Source of the DNA: Flavobacterium rivuli WB 3.3-2 = DSM 21788
Lineage (GTDB): Bacteria > Bacteroidota > Bacteroidia > Flavobacteriales > Flavobacteriaceae
Direction: 5' to 3'
Assembly (NCBI RefSeq): GCF_000378485.1
Contig: NZ_KB899969.1
Coordinates: forward strand, 248,001 to 312,000
DNA length: 64,000 bases
In this document: one piece after another, positions 25,859 to 33,218 of the stretch
Position numbering within the stretch: position 1 is the first letter of the stretch
Layout of the letters: every line of letters begins with the position of its first letter
Translations under genes and position numbers: made by a program
The notes under the pieces: model-generated
Databases searched by the model: none
What the model saw: the letters and a program-made list of their open reading frames with translations, nothing else
Told to the model about the DNA's origin: nothing

Positions 25859-27199
25859 CTACTTAACACTAATATCTTTGTTACGAGGCAAATGCAGATA
25901 AGGGAATTTTGAAACGGTTGCCCTGATGTTTTTTTGTTTTGTGCCCGGCTCTCCCCAAATAATTTCTACTTCATTGCCTATATTAGCATGTTCTAAAATT
26001 ATAATGCATAATGAAATCATTGCCTTATAATAATTAGTATACACACGCCCGCTGGATATTCCTACGACAATACCATCTTTAACAACATCATCAGAATGTA
26101 CCGCCGTGTTGTTAGCAGTCCATATTGCATTAGCCGGCAAATCCATATAGTTATATTCTTCGCCTTCCCTTAACTGAGAGGCATATACATCTATAATATC
26201 TTCAGCATTCCAAAGCAATGTTACTACTTTACGTTTTGGGTTTCTCAAAATCTCTATCAGAGCATCACGCCCTGTAAAATCATGATCTAAATGAATACGG
26301 TTTTCCCAACCTGCTTCAACTGGATTTAAATATCTTTTGGCAATATCATTCCCTGCACTCCCCGCCACATTATTTAGTACATTATTATAAGCATTTCCAA
26401 TATAGGCCATGAAATCCTCATCTTCATAAAACGCACAGGTAAAGTGTATATAAGACTGTACAAAACCATTCTCTGTATGGTTCGTACCGTAAACCTGCAT
26501 ACCTAAACGCTCTATCCCAAATTGCTCTCCAGCTTGTAGTATTGCATTGTAAACAGCTTCTGCATTATCAATTGCACCATGCACTTCATAAGCTAAAGTG
26601 CCGGCAACACCCATACGCAATATTCGCACATCATATTTTGTATTTCCTGTTGCACTATCAACAATCTGGCTCGGGCGATGATGAAAAAATTCAATATCGC
26701 GCAGGCTGCTTTGCGTTGCAGCTTCCAGAACCTTAAGTGAAAGTGGGCCGCCTATTTGAAACAGAAATACTTTACCGGTTAAGTCTTCCGCCTGCACATT
26801 ATATTTACCGCTGTCTGCAAAATAATTAATGTACGGACTTAAAAAATAACTCATGTATTCGTTATTGCCTAAACTTAGTAGTATCCCGTCAGACATTACG
26901 TTCCCATTTGCATTACACATAACGGCATGGCGTGTTGTACCTTCTGAAAATGTTTTGAAATCATTTACACAGGTATCTGAAAATAGCCTTAAAGCATCGG
27001 GACCGGAAATCTTGTACGGGTACGACGGATTAAGCCCTGCATGAAGGTAGCAGGTTTTCTTCCAGGAAAGCGATTCCTTTTTAAAGCCGGAAAAACTGTA
27101 TGGAGATAAATGCTCAAAAGCTATATTATAATCGGCTACATTTTTATCTAATGGTAAATACGGACTATGTTGTATGCTAACAGGTTTAGTAGTATCCAT
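25859..27199 (-). CDS. GcvT/LigM-like folate-dependent aminomethyl- or O-demethylase family protein
   Basis: A 446-aa protein starting at MDTTKPVSIQ (27199); the 13-codon extension overlaps the divergent promoter and is rejected. The fold is that of glycine-cleavage T-protein: YPYKISGPDALRLFSDTCVNDF near the N-terminus, CNANGNVMSDGILLSL, and a C-terminal barrel domain (GREGALIEIL-like GRDALIEILRNPKRKV). The length is larger than GcvT and closer to tetrahydrofolate-dependent vanillate/syringate O-demethylases. No gcvH or gcvP is nearby, so a glycine-cleavage role is unlikely. It is divergent from a TetR gene 64 bp away, whose product probably controls it. Confidence 0.75.
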   Translation of the reverse strand: MDTTKPVSIQHSPYLPLDKNVADYNIAFEHLSPYSFSGFKKESLSWKKTCYLHAGLNPSYPYKISGPDALRLFSDTCVNDFKTFSEGTTRHAVMCNANGNVMSDGILLSLGNNEYMSYFLSPYINYFADSGKYNVQAEDLTGKVFLFQIGGPLSLKVLEAATQSSLRDIEFFHHRPSQIVDSATGNTKYDVRILRMGVAGTLAYEVHGAIDNAEAVYNAILQAGEQFGIERLGMQVYGTNHTENGFVQSYIHFTCAFYEDEDFMAYIGNAYNNVLNNVAGSAGNDIAKRYLNPVEAGWENRIHLDHDFTGRDALIEILRNPKRKVVTLLWNAEDIIDVYASQLREGEEYNYMDLPANAIWTANNTAVHSDDVVKDGIVVGISSGRVYTNYYKAMISLCIIILEHANIGNEVEIIWGEPGTKQKNIRATVSKFPYLHLPRNKDISVK

Positions 27200-27251
27200 A
27201 ATTTTTTTATACAATATTAAACAAATATTTTTAAACAAACCAATTGTTCGG

Positions 27252-27259
27252 TATCTTTG
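27252..27259 (+). promoter_or_regulatory. -7 promoter element of the TetR-SMR operon
   Basis: TATCTTTG fits TAnnTTTG and ends only 4 bp before the ATG at 27264, so the message may be leaderless. An imperfect dyad (ACC...GGT) in ACCAATTGTTCGGT just upstream could be the TetR operator. Confidence 0.5.
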
Positions 27260-27263
27260 TAGA

Positions 27264-27809
27264 ATGGAAAATCCTTATAAACGTAAAAAAGAACCCTTAG
27301 CTAATAAGAAGCTAATTCTTGAAGCCGCTGCTGAAATTGGTGCAAACGACTCATGGAGTAATGTGACTTTTCAGGCAATAGCAAACAAAACAGGTATAAG
27401 CAAGGGTGGAATTATTCATCATTTCCCATCTAAAGAGGCATTACTCGATGATCTTTTTGATCAGAGTTTGTTAGAACTTTCTGAATTGATAACTAAAGAA
27501 ACAGAAGATTATCCCGGGATAGATGTTGCATACGCCTATTTAAAAATTGTGTTTAGTGATATACAGGACAACCACTATTTAAACACCATGAATGTTATTT
27601 TAAAAGGCGCTGTTAATAACGTTCATTTGTGCCAAAAGTGGAAACAGTGGGTTACAGAGAACCTTGTAACCGACTTTACAGAAACAAGTGTCACATCAAT
27701 AATCACACTATTGGTTGCTGATGGTATGTGGTTTTCGGATACGTTGAATATTTACCCTATAAGTTTAGAACAGAAACAAAATATCCTCTTACAACTAAAA
27801 AAATTCTAA
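27264..27809 (+). CDS. TetR family transcriptional regulator (upstream of SMR pump)
   Basis: A 181-aa repressor starting at MENPYKRKKEP (27264). The longer frame would begin inside the divergent gene. The TetR DNA-binding domain is clear: ILEAAAEIGANDSWSNVTFQAIANKTGISKGGIIHHFPSKEALLDDLF (about residues 18-65). The C-terminal ligand domain is not assignable. Two bases separate its stop from the small multidrug-resistance gene, so the two are one operon, and the GcvT-like gene is divergent. Repression of the pump and of itself is the likely role. Confidence 0.9.
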   Translation: MENPYKRKKEPLANKKLILEAAAEIGANDSWSNVTFQAIANKTGISKGGIIHHFPSKEALLDDLFDQSLLELSELITKETEDYPGIDVAYAYLKIVFSDIQDNHYLNTMNVILKGAVNNVHLCQKWKQWVTENLVTDFTETSVTSIITLLVADGMWFSDTLNIYPISLEQKQNILLQLKKF

Positions 27810-27811
27810 GT

Positions 27812-28141
27812 ATGAAATATGTATTTTTAGCACTGGCTATTATACTGGAAGTGGCTGGCTCAAGTTTATTAAAGGCTGGTGAACAATTCACGAAGATTAT
27901 ACCTTCTTCTTTAGCAATACTTTCTTACGTTGCCTGTTTTTACTTTTTATCAATGTCTTTAAAACATATTCCGTTGGGCACAGCCTATGCAATATGGGCA
28001 GGATTGGGTATTGTGCTGACGGTTGGAGCATCAGTGGTAATTTTTAAACAGTCTCTTGATCTCCCTGCTGTTATTGGTATTGTACTGATTATAGCTGGGG
28101 TAGTTGTTTTAAATTTCTTTTCTAAATCTGCGGCGCATTAA
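27812..28141 (+). CDS. Small multidrug resistance (SMR/EmrE-like) transporter
   Basis: A 109-aa four-helix membrane protein of the drug/metabolite transporter superfamily. Starting at ATG 27812 gives the standard SMR N-terminus (KYVFLALAIILEVAGSSLLKAG), including the essential Glu of helix 1 at residue 13. The SMR signature LGTAYAIWAGLGIVLTVGAS is in helix 3. It acts as a dimer exchanging protons for quaternary cations or guanidinium-type compounds; the substrate is unknown. It is co-transcribed with the TetR gene. A hairpin-repeat unit 33 bp downstream probably ends the transcript. Confidence 0.94.
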   Translation: MKYVFLALAIILEVAGSSLLKAGEQFTKIIPSSLAILSYVACFYFLSMSLKHIPLGTAYAIWAGLGIVLTVGASVVIFKQSLDLPAVIGIVLIIAGVVVLNFFSKSAAH

Positions 28142-28173
28142 TCTAACTTCAACAGATATATTTAAAACAAATA

Positions 28174-28275
28174 AAACACCCTGTAAATAACAAATTTACA
28201 GGGTGTTTGCAGGCTGAGAGGGACTCCAGTCGAACACCTTATACCTGTTTTATTGTTTTTAAACACTATTAAACA
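28174..28275. repeat. Hairpin plus tRNA-end-like repeat, copy 3
   Basis: The hairpin 28174-28208 (AAACACCCTGTAAAT / ATTTACAGGGTGTTT) is identical in plan to copy 2 and the tRNA-Ser hairpin, with a compensatory T-A to C-G change in the stem. The core 28209-28275 adjoins it. It lies between two gene groups that both run on the plus strand. Confidence 0.8.
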
Positions 28276-28283
28276 CCTTCCAT

Positions 28284-28305
28284 AATATACTTTTTAGTAT
28301 ATTTG
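28284..28305 (+). promoter_or_regulatory. TetR operator overlapping a TAnnTTTG promoter
   Basis: AATATACTTTTTAGTATATT (28284-28303) is a 20-bp palindrome with 8-bp arms (AATATACT/AGTATATT). The -7 element TATATTTG (28298-28305) overlaps its right arm. A TetR dimer here would block its own promoter. A second, nearly identical site precedes the SDR gene. Confidence 0.75.
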
Positions 28306-28323
28306 CAACGTAAATATTTACCA

Positions 28324-28914
28324 ATGTTAACAAAAGCAGAAAAGACAAAACAGTTTATACTTGAAACAGCAGCACCTCTTTATAATAAAAAAGGTATTTC
28401 TGGCGTAAATATAGATGACGTGCTTGCAGAAACTAAATTAACAAAAGGATGCCTGTATGGACATTTTGAAAACAAAGACGATCTTACCGTACAGGTTGTT
28501 GACCTGATGCTGAAAAAGGTTTCTGATAGAGTGTACCAGGCCGTAGCAAATGCTAAAACTGCAAGGGCTAAAGTTTTTGCTTTTCTTGACTTCTATAAAG
28601 ACCCAATTGATACTTATATATCAGGTGGTTGCCCAATATTTAACACTGCAGTTGAAGTAGATGATAATTTTCCGCTAATCAAAGAAAAAGTGGCAACCGT
28701 ATTCCGGTTAGGACAAGAGGGCCTTACCAATATATTAAAAGAAGGTATTGAAAATGGAGAATTTTCTTCTAAGCTTGACCCTGTTGTTATGGCATTTAAA
28801 CTTGTTGCTGCTACCGAAGGTGGCATTGTAATGTGCCGTACAATGAATACCATGAAACCAATGCAATCATTAATAAAAAATTTAAAGGCAGAATTAGATC
28901 AATATACGGTTTGA
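28324..28914 (+). CDS. TetR family transcriptional regulator (upstream of SDR-MDR pair)
   Basis: A 196-aa repressor. I start it at ATG 28324 (MLTKAEKTKQFILETAAPLYNKKG); a TTG 21 bp upstream falls inside the promoter and is rejected. The HTH region reads VNIDDVLAETKLTKGCLYGHFENKDDL. The C-terminal domain (GGCPIFNTAVEVDDNFPLI) resembles YcdC/TetR_C-type regulators that sense reactive compounds. It is probably autoregulated through the palindrome at 28284-28303 and controls the following SDR-MDR genes through the site at 28929-28950. Confidence 0.92.
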   Translation: MLTKAEKTKQFILETAAPLYNKKGISGVNIDDVLAETKLTKGCLYGHFENKDDLTVQVVDLMLKKVSDRVYQAVANAKTARAKVFAFLDFYKDPIDTYISGGCPIFNTAVEVDDNFPLIKEKVATVFRLGQEGLTNILKEGIENGEFSSKLDPVVMAFKLVAATEGGIVMCRTMNTMKPMQSLIKNLKAELDQYTV

Positions 28915-28928
28915 TTTTTTTTATTATA

Positions 28929-28950
28929 AAATAGACTAAAAAGTATATTT
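28929..28950 (+). promoter_or_regulatory. Second copy of the TetR operator, before the SDR gene
   Basis: TAGACTAAAAAGTATA (28932-28947) matches the palindrome at 28286-28301 apart from one base (G at the third position) and the orientation of the centre. Flanking A/T bases extend the dyad. It lies about 75 bp before the SDR start. Confidence 0.65.
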
Positions 28951-29022
28951 TAAAACTAATTTTTTTATGTAAAACACTACCTGAACGCTTACTGATTAGT
29001 AATAATATCAAAACAAAATAAC

Positions 29023-29790
29023 ATGGATTTAAAAAACAAAACAATCCTGATTACGGGTGGTGCATCGGGTATAGGCCTTGAAGCCACCAAACAATTTTTA
29101 GCCATTGGTGCTAAAGTAATTATTACCGGAAGAAATCAGGCAAAATTAGATGCTGCTAAAAAAGCCTATCCGGCTTTAACTGTAATACAAAGTGACGCCG
29201 GAAGTGAAGCGGAAACGAAAGCTCTTTTTACGAAAGTACAAGCACTGGGAGGTATTGATATCTTATATAACAATGCTGCTGTGCTCATTCCTCCATCAAA
29301 TTTAGGCATAGCCAACGAGAAACATATTGAAGGCGCTGCTTACGAAATACAAGTTAATTATCTGGGTGTGATAAGGCTAAATAACATTTTTATGGACATG
29401 CTACAATCTAAAAAAGAAGCTGCAATAATCAATACAACTTCTATATTAAGTCAGGCTCCGTCATTAATCGAAGCCACCTACTCTTCTTCTAAAACGGCTT
29501 TAGCTTTTTATACCATATCACTTCGTGAGCATTTAAAAATCATTGGCAGTAACGTGAAGATATTTGAACTGATTCCACCACTTGTTGCTACAGAAATGAC
29601 TGCAGACAGAGATGATAAAAAAATATCTCCCCAAGAAATGGTAAAAGGCCTTATTAACGGCTTACAAAAAAACAATTATACTATAAGAGTGGGAGATGCA
29701 AAATTGTTTAACCTAATTAACAGATTTCTCCCAAAATTTGCCTTTAAGATTATTAATCCGGCGAAAAGCCATCAACTTTTAAAAAAATAA
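29023..29790 (+). CDS. Short-chain dehydrogenase/reductase (SDR)
   Basis: A 255-aa classical SDR. The cofactor motif is TGGASGIG near the N-terminus, NNAAVL follows strand 4, and the catalytic Ser/Tyr/Lys appear in TTSILSQAPSLIEATYSSSKTAL (YxxxK). NADPH preference is suggested by GRNQAKL after strand 2. The substrate is unknown. It is translated just ahead of an MDR reductase (1-bp gap) and sits behind a TetR operator copy, so both are likely induced together by a toxic carbonyl or quinone. Confidence 0.92.
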   Translation: MDLKNKTILITGGASGIGLEATKQFLAIGAKVIITGRNQAKLDAAKKAYPALTVIQSDAGSEAETKALFTKVQALGGIDILYNNAAVLIPPSNLGIANEKHIEGAAYEIQVNYLGVIRLNNIFMDMLQSKKEAAIINTTSILSQAPSLIEATYSSSKTALAFYTISLREHLKIIGSNVKIFELIPPLVATEMTADRDDKKISPQEMVKGLINGLQKNNYTIRVGDAKLFNLINRFLPKFAFKIINPAKSHQLLKK

Positions 29791-29791
29791 G

Positions 29792-30790
29792 ATGAAAGCA
29801 TTTATAATAAATAAATACACCAAAGACAGCCTACAACTTGCAGATTTACCTGCTCCAAAGGTTGGCGCAAATGAAGTTGTGGTAGAGGTTCACTCGGCAG
29901 GGGTTAATCTTTTGGATTCAAAAATTAAAACAGGAGAGTTCAAATTAATGATTCCCTATAAATTCCCTATAATTCTGGGGCATGACGTAGCCGGCATCAT
30001 TACCGAAGTAGGAAAAAATATTACCAGGTTTAAAATTGGCGACGAAGTATATTCCCGCACGCCAGATTACCATATAGGTACGTTTACAGAATATATTTCG
30101 ATAAATGAAAAGTATGTGGAATTTAAGCCTAAAAACCTAAGTATGGAAGAAGCAGCTTCCATGCCATTGGTCGCACTTACAGCATGGCAGGCATTGGTAG
30201 AAAGGGCTAATTTAAAAAAAGGGCAGAAAATATTTATCCAGGCGGGCTCTGGGGGCGTAGGTACTGTAGCCATACAACTGGCAAAACATCTGGGTGCAAC
30301 CGTCGCCACTACCGCTAGTAATAAAAGTTTTGAATTACTTAAATGCCTGGGTGCTGATGTAATAATAGATTACAAAACGCAGGATTTTGAATCCATCCTT
30401 AAAGATTATGATGTAGTACTTAACAGCCAGGATACTAAAACACTCGAAAAATCACTTAAAATTTTAAAAACGGGCGGTAAGGCTATTTCAATTTCAGGCC
30501 CTCCTACACCCCAATTAGCAAACGATATTGGGCTGCCCTGGTACCTGAAGATAATTTTGACACTAATTAGTTTTAGCATAAAAAGTAAAGCTAAAAAAAA
30601 TCATGTTGATTATTCTTTCCTTTTTATGAGGGCTGAAGGAAGCCAGCTACAGGAAATCACTAAACTAATTGAAGCTAATATTATTAAACCAGTGATAGAT
30701 AAAGTATTTGCGTTTGAAAAAACGAATGATGCCCTGAAATACGTTGAAAGCGGACGTGCAAAAGGTAAAGTAGTAATTAAAATAAAATAA
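29792..30790 (+). CDS. NADP-dependent MDR oxidoreductase (quinone oxidoreductase-like)
   Basis: A 332-aa medium-chain reductase without catalytic-zinc residues. The GroES-like part contains GVNLLDSKIKTGEFKLM and PIILGHDVAGIITEVG. The Rossmann motif is IFIQAGSGGVGTVAIQLAKHLGA. A loop rich in lysine (ISFSIKSKAKKNHVDYSF) near 260 is typical of the RTN4I1/QOR-like subgroup. It forms an operon with the SDR gene. It shares family but only moderate likeness with the MDR gene at 22509, so they are not recent duplicates. Confidence 0.9.
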   Translation: MKAFIINKYTKDSLQLADLPAPKVGANEVVVEVHSAGVNLLDSKIKTGEFKLMIPYKFPIILGHDVAGIITEVGKNITRFKIGDEVYSRTPDYHIGTFTEYISINEKYVEFKPKNLSMEEAASMPLVALTAWQALVERANLKKGQKIFIQAGSGGVGTVAIQLAKHLGATVATTASNKSFELLKCLGADVIIDYKTQDFESILKDYDVVLNSQDTKTLEKSLKILKTGGKAISISGPPTPQLANDIGLPWYLKIILTLISFSIKSKAKKNHVDYSFLFMRAEGSQLQEITKLIEANIIKPVIDKVFAFEKTNDALKYVESGRAKGKVVIKIK

Positions 30791-30823
30791 TGTTATAATA
30801 CAAGAGCCTATATGTCCTAATTA

Positions 30824-30858
30824 AAATACCCTGTAAATAATTAATTTACAGGGTATTT
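30824..30858 (-). terminator. Terminator hairpin of tRNA-Ser, template of the repeat hairpins
   Basis: AAATACCCTGTAAAT / ATTTACAGGGTATTT, loop AATTA, abuts the tRNA 3' end on the minus strand. Copies 2 and 3 of the dispersed repeat carry nearly the same hairpin in the same orientation. Confidence 0.9.
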
Positions 30859-30859
30859 G

Positions 30860-30947
30860 CAGAGAGGAAGGGATTCGAACCCTCGATACCCTTGTGGAGT
30901 ATACACACTTTCCAGGCGTGCGCCTTCGACCACTCGGCCACCTCTCT
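30860..30947 (-). tRNA. tRNA-Ser (anticodon GGA)
   Basis: An 88-nt class II tRNA with a long variable arm. The acceptor stem AGAGAGG pairs with CCTCTCT, the anticodon loop is CTGGAAA, and the T arm is GAGGG-TTCGAAT-CCCTT. CCA is not encoded. Its 3' side faces the three accessory gene groups, which fits a role as their integration target. Confidence 0.95.
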
Positions 30948-30998
30948 AAGGTATTGCGGGTGCAAAAATAGTATTAAATAATGGATTGCTAAAACTAA

Positions 30999-32024
30999 TT
31001 ACGACAATTCTCCGCGCAGTGAGGTTTCAAACAGCTGCTTAAAATCGCTGTGTGCAACGTTTTGACCCAACAGGTACATCATCTTTGTTATGGCAGCTTC
31101 GGTTGTAATATCAGCTCCGGATATTACCCCAATTTCCTTAAGCATAGTACTGGTTTCATACTGCCCCATGTTTACACGGCCTCCCCAGCACTGGGTAACA
31201 TTTACAATATGCAGGCCACGCTCTATGCCTTTTTGCAAAATGCCTATAAACCAGTGGGCAGACGGCGCATTGCCAGACCCGTAGGTTTCGAGTACGATGC
31301 CTTTTAAGGTAGGTATGTTTATAATGGCAGTAAGCACCTGTGCGTTTAATCCCGGGAAAATTTTAAGTATAGCTACATTACCATCAAAATTTAACCCTAC
31401 TTCAAGATCTTTATTTATACTTCTGGGTAAAAATTGCTCTTTACTTACTTTTAAATGCACGCCCGATTCTGCCAATGCAGGATAGTTAGGCGATGTAAAA
31501 GCATTAAAATGCTCGGCACTAATTTTTGTGGTACGGTTGCCGCGGTATAACTTATATTCAAAATAGAGGCATACCTCCCGCACTACAGGCTCGCCACCTT
31601 CGGTAAGGGATGCTATTTGTATGGCTGTAATAAGATTTTCCTTGGCATCTGTGCGCAAATCGCCTATGGGTAATTGCGACCCGGTAAATACAACCGGCTT
31701 ATCAAGATTTTGCAGCATAAAGCTTAACGCCGATGCAGAGTATGCCATGGTATCTGACCCGTGCAGTATTACAAAACCATCAAAATTTGTATAATTATCT
31801 TTGATTACAGTCGCCATCTTTTCCCATTTTTCAGGATCCATATCAGACGAATCTATAGGCTTTTCGAACGAGAAAGTTTCGATATCACAGTCAAGCTGTT
31901 TTAGTTCGGGTATATTTTGCAGCAGTTCCTTAAAATTAAAAACCACGAGCGCACCCGTTTCAAAGTTCTTAACCATACCTATGGTACCGCCTGTATATAA
32001 CAATAAAATTTTAGGTTTAGGCAT
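30999..32024 (-). CDS. ansA: Type I (cytoplasmic) asparaginase
   Basis: Hydrolyses L-asparagine to aspartate and ammonia; 341 aa, usual for the type I enzyme. Active-site motifs are LLYTGGTIGM near the N-terminus (first catalytic Thr) and VILHGSDTMAYSASALSFM (second Thr/Asp pair, HGSDT signature). There is no signal peptide, so it is cytoplasmic. Its start overlaps the end of the acyltransferase gene by 8 bp, so the two form an operon, although their functions are not obviously linked. Confidence 0.95.
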   Translation of the reverse strand: MPKPKILLLYTGGTIGMVKNFETGALVVFNFKELLQNIPELKQLDCDIETFSFEKPIDSSDMDPEKWEKMATVIKDNYTNFDGFVILHGSDTMAYSASALSFMLQNLDKPVVFTGSQLPIGDLRTDAKENLITAIQIASLTEGGEPVVREVCLYFEYKLYRGNRTTKISAEHFNAFTSPNYPALAESGVHLKVSKEQFLPRSINKDLEVGLNFDGNVAILKIFPGLNAQVLTAIINIPTLKGIVLETYGSGNAPSAHWFIGILQKGIERGLHIVNVTQCWGGRVNMGQYETSTMLKEIGVISGADITTEAAITKMMYLLGQNVAHSDFKQLFETSLRGELS

Positions 32025-33150
32025 TGCTGTATTTTAGCTTGTTAACCACCGGGTTAGCATAAATGTTAAGAATACCCTCTTTTAAAATCTTATTATCTAC
32101 ATCTATACGCATTTCCATCCTGCGTTCAAAAATCTGCTTTTCTTTCTCGGTATATTTATCAGCAAACTGATTAGTATTGTAAAGCAAATCATAAGCCACA
32201 TAATTTGTAGGCCACAACTTGTAGGTGCTTAATATAGAATCGTCTATAACCTGTGCAAGCGACTGTATTTGCTTATTGTTATTTTCACTTTCTGCTGCAA
32301 TGGCATCAAGCTCGGTATCCAGTACATCGCCCACATGCAGGTGAATGCGCTTTTTCTGGCCCATAATACCACTAAGAAGCGTATTAAAATCTTCATTCTT
32401 TTCTTTTACATACACCTCATCATTAGCTTTAGCCAGCAATTGCGGCATCTTTAACGCATCTGTAGGGTCATACTCATAAGAAATAGATACCGGAACGATT
32501 TTCATTTTCTTAAAGTATTCCATAAGCGGCACGCCTTCTGCTGCCATGGCAAGCATTTTAAGCACGCCCTGCTGTGTGGCATCATTACCATCTTTAGTAC
32601 GGCCTTCGCGCTGCGCTATCCATACAGAGCGGTTTTCGCGCCTAAGCATCTGGTAAATATATTCAGACATTAGTTTAGAGCTTTGCAGCAACTCGCGCGG
32701 GGTAAGGTCTCTTTGCACCAAAAAGCTTCGGTTAAGCCTTGACAGTACCTGTAAAAATGTTTTTTTAACAAGGTTATCGCCAATGGCCGATGCCGTCATG
32801 ATAAGGCCGTGGTCTAACAGCGCCACGTTAAGCAACGACGTATCGAGTATAATATCGCGATGGTTAGAAATATAAAGGTACGGGGTGTGGTTGTCCAGTT
32901 TCTCAAAACCCGATGTGGTAAACCCATCAGAGCTTTTTTTAAGCACCTGGTGTACCGCATTATATATAAAATTTGCCTGAAAATCGCGTTTAGAATGCGT
33001 TTTTTTAAGTTGCTCTATCCAAACCGGTTCTTCAACATCGGGAAAGGTAAAGCTCATGAGGGCTTTCATCATAGGGTGGTGTGCTACACTACGTAGTGCC
33101 TCGTTTACTTCGCTGTCATAAAAAGGCCTGATATGATCAAATTTCGACAT
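32017..33150 (-). CDS. 1-acyl-sn-glycerol-3-phosphate acyltransferase-like (PlsC domain) protein
   Basis: A 377-aa protein starting at MSKFDHIRPF (33150), rejecting 10 extra codons in AT-rich leader. The PlsC/LPLAT domain has the catalytic HxxxxD in SNHRDIILDTSLL, an FLVQRD segment, and the IAQREGRTKDG substrate motif. There is no long membrane helix, so it is probably peripheral on the inner membrane. It likely transfers an acyl chain to a lysophospholipid or ornithine-lipid precursor. A C-terminal region (about 230-377) is specific to Bacteroidota members. It is co-transcribed with ansA. Confidence 0.88.
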   Translation of the reverse strand: MSKFDHIRPFYDSEVNEALRSVAHHPMMKALMSFTFPDVEEPVWIEQLKKTHSKRDFQANFIYNAVHQVLKKSSDGFTTSGFEKLDNHTPYLYISNHRDIILDTSLLNVALLDHGLIMTASAIGDNLVKKTFLQVLSRLNRSFLVQRDLTPRELLQSSKLMSEYIYQMLRRENRSVWIAQREGRTKDGNDATQQGVLKMLAMAAEGVPLMEYFKKMKIVPVSISYEYDPTDALKMPQLLAKANDEVYVKEKNEDFNTLLSGIMGQKKRIHLHVGDVLDTELDAIAAESENNNKQIQSLAQVIDDSILSTYKLWPTNYVAYDLLYNTNQFADKYTEKEKQIFERRMEMRIDVDNKILKEGILNIYANPVVNKLKYSNA

Positions 33151-33218
33151 GTACTTCTTTAAGGTTAAAACTATCTGCAAAAGAACAAAAATTTATTGAA
33201 ATTAACTCAAAATCTTTG

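Noticed and set aside
21384..28275. The three core repeats as genuine extra tRNA genes
   Set aside because: No anticodon stem or acceptor pairing could be built; only the 3'-end-like stretch is recognisable.
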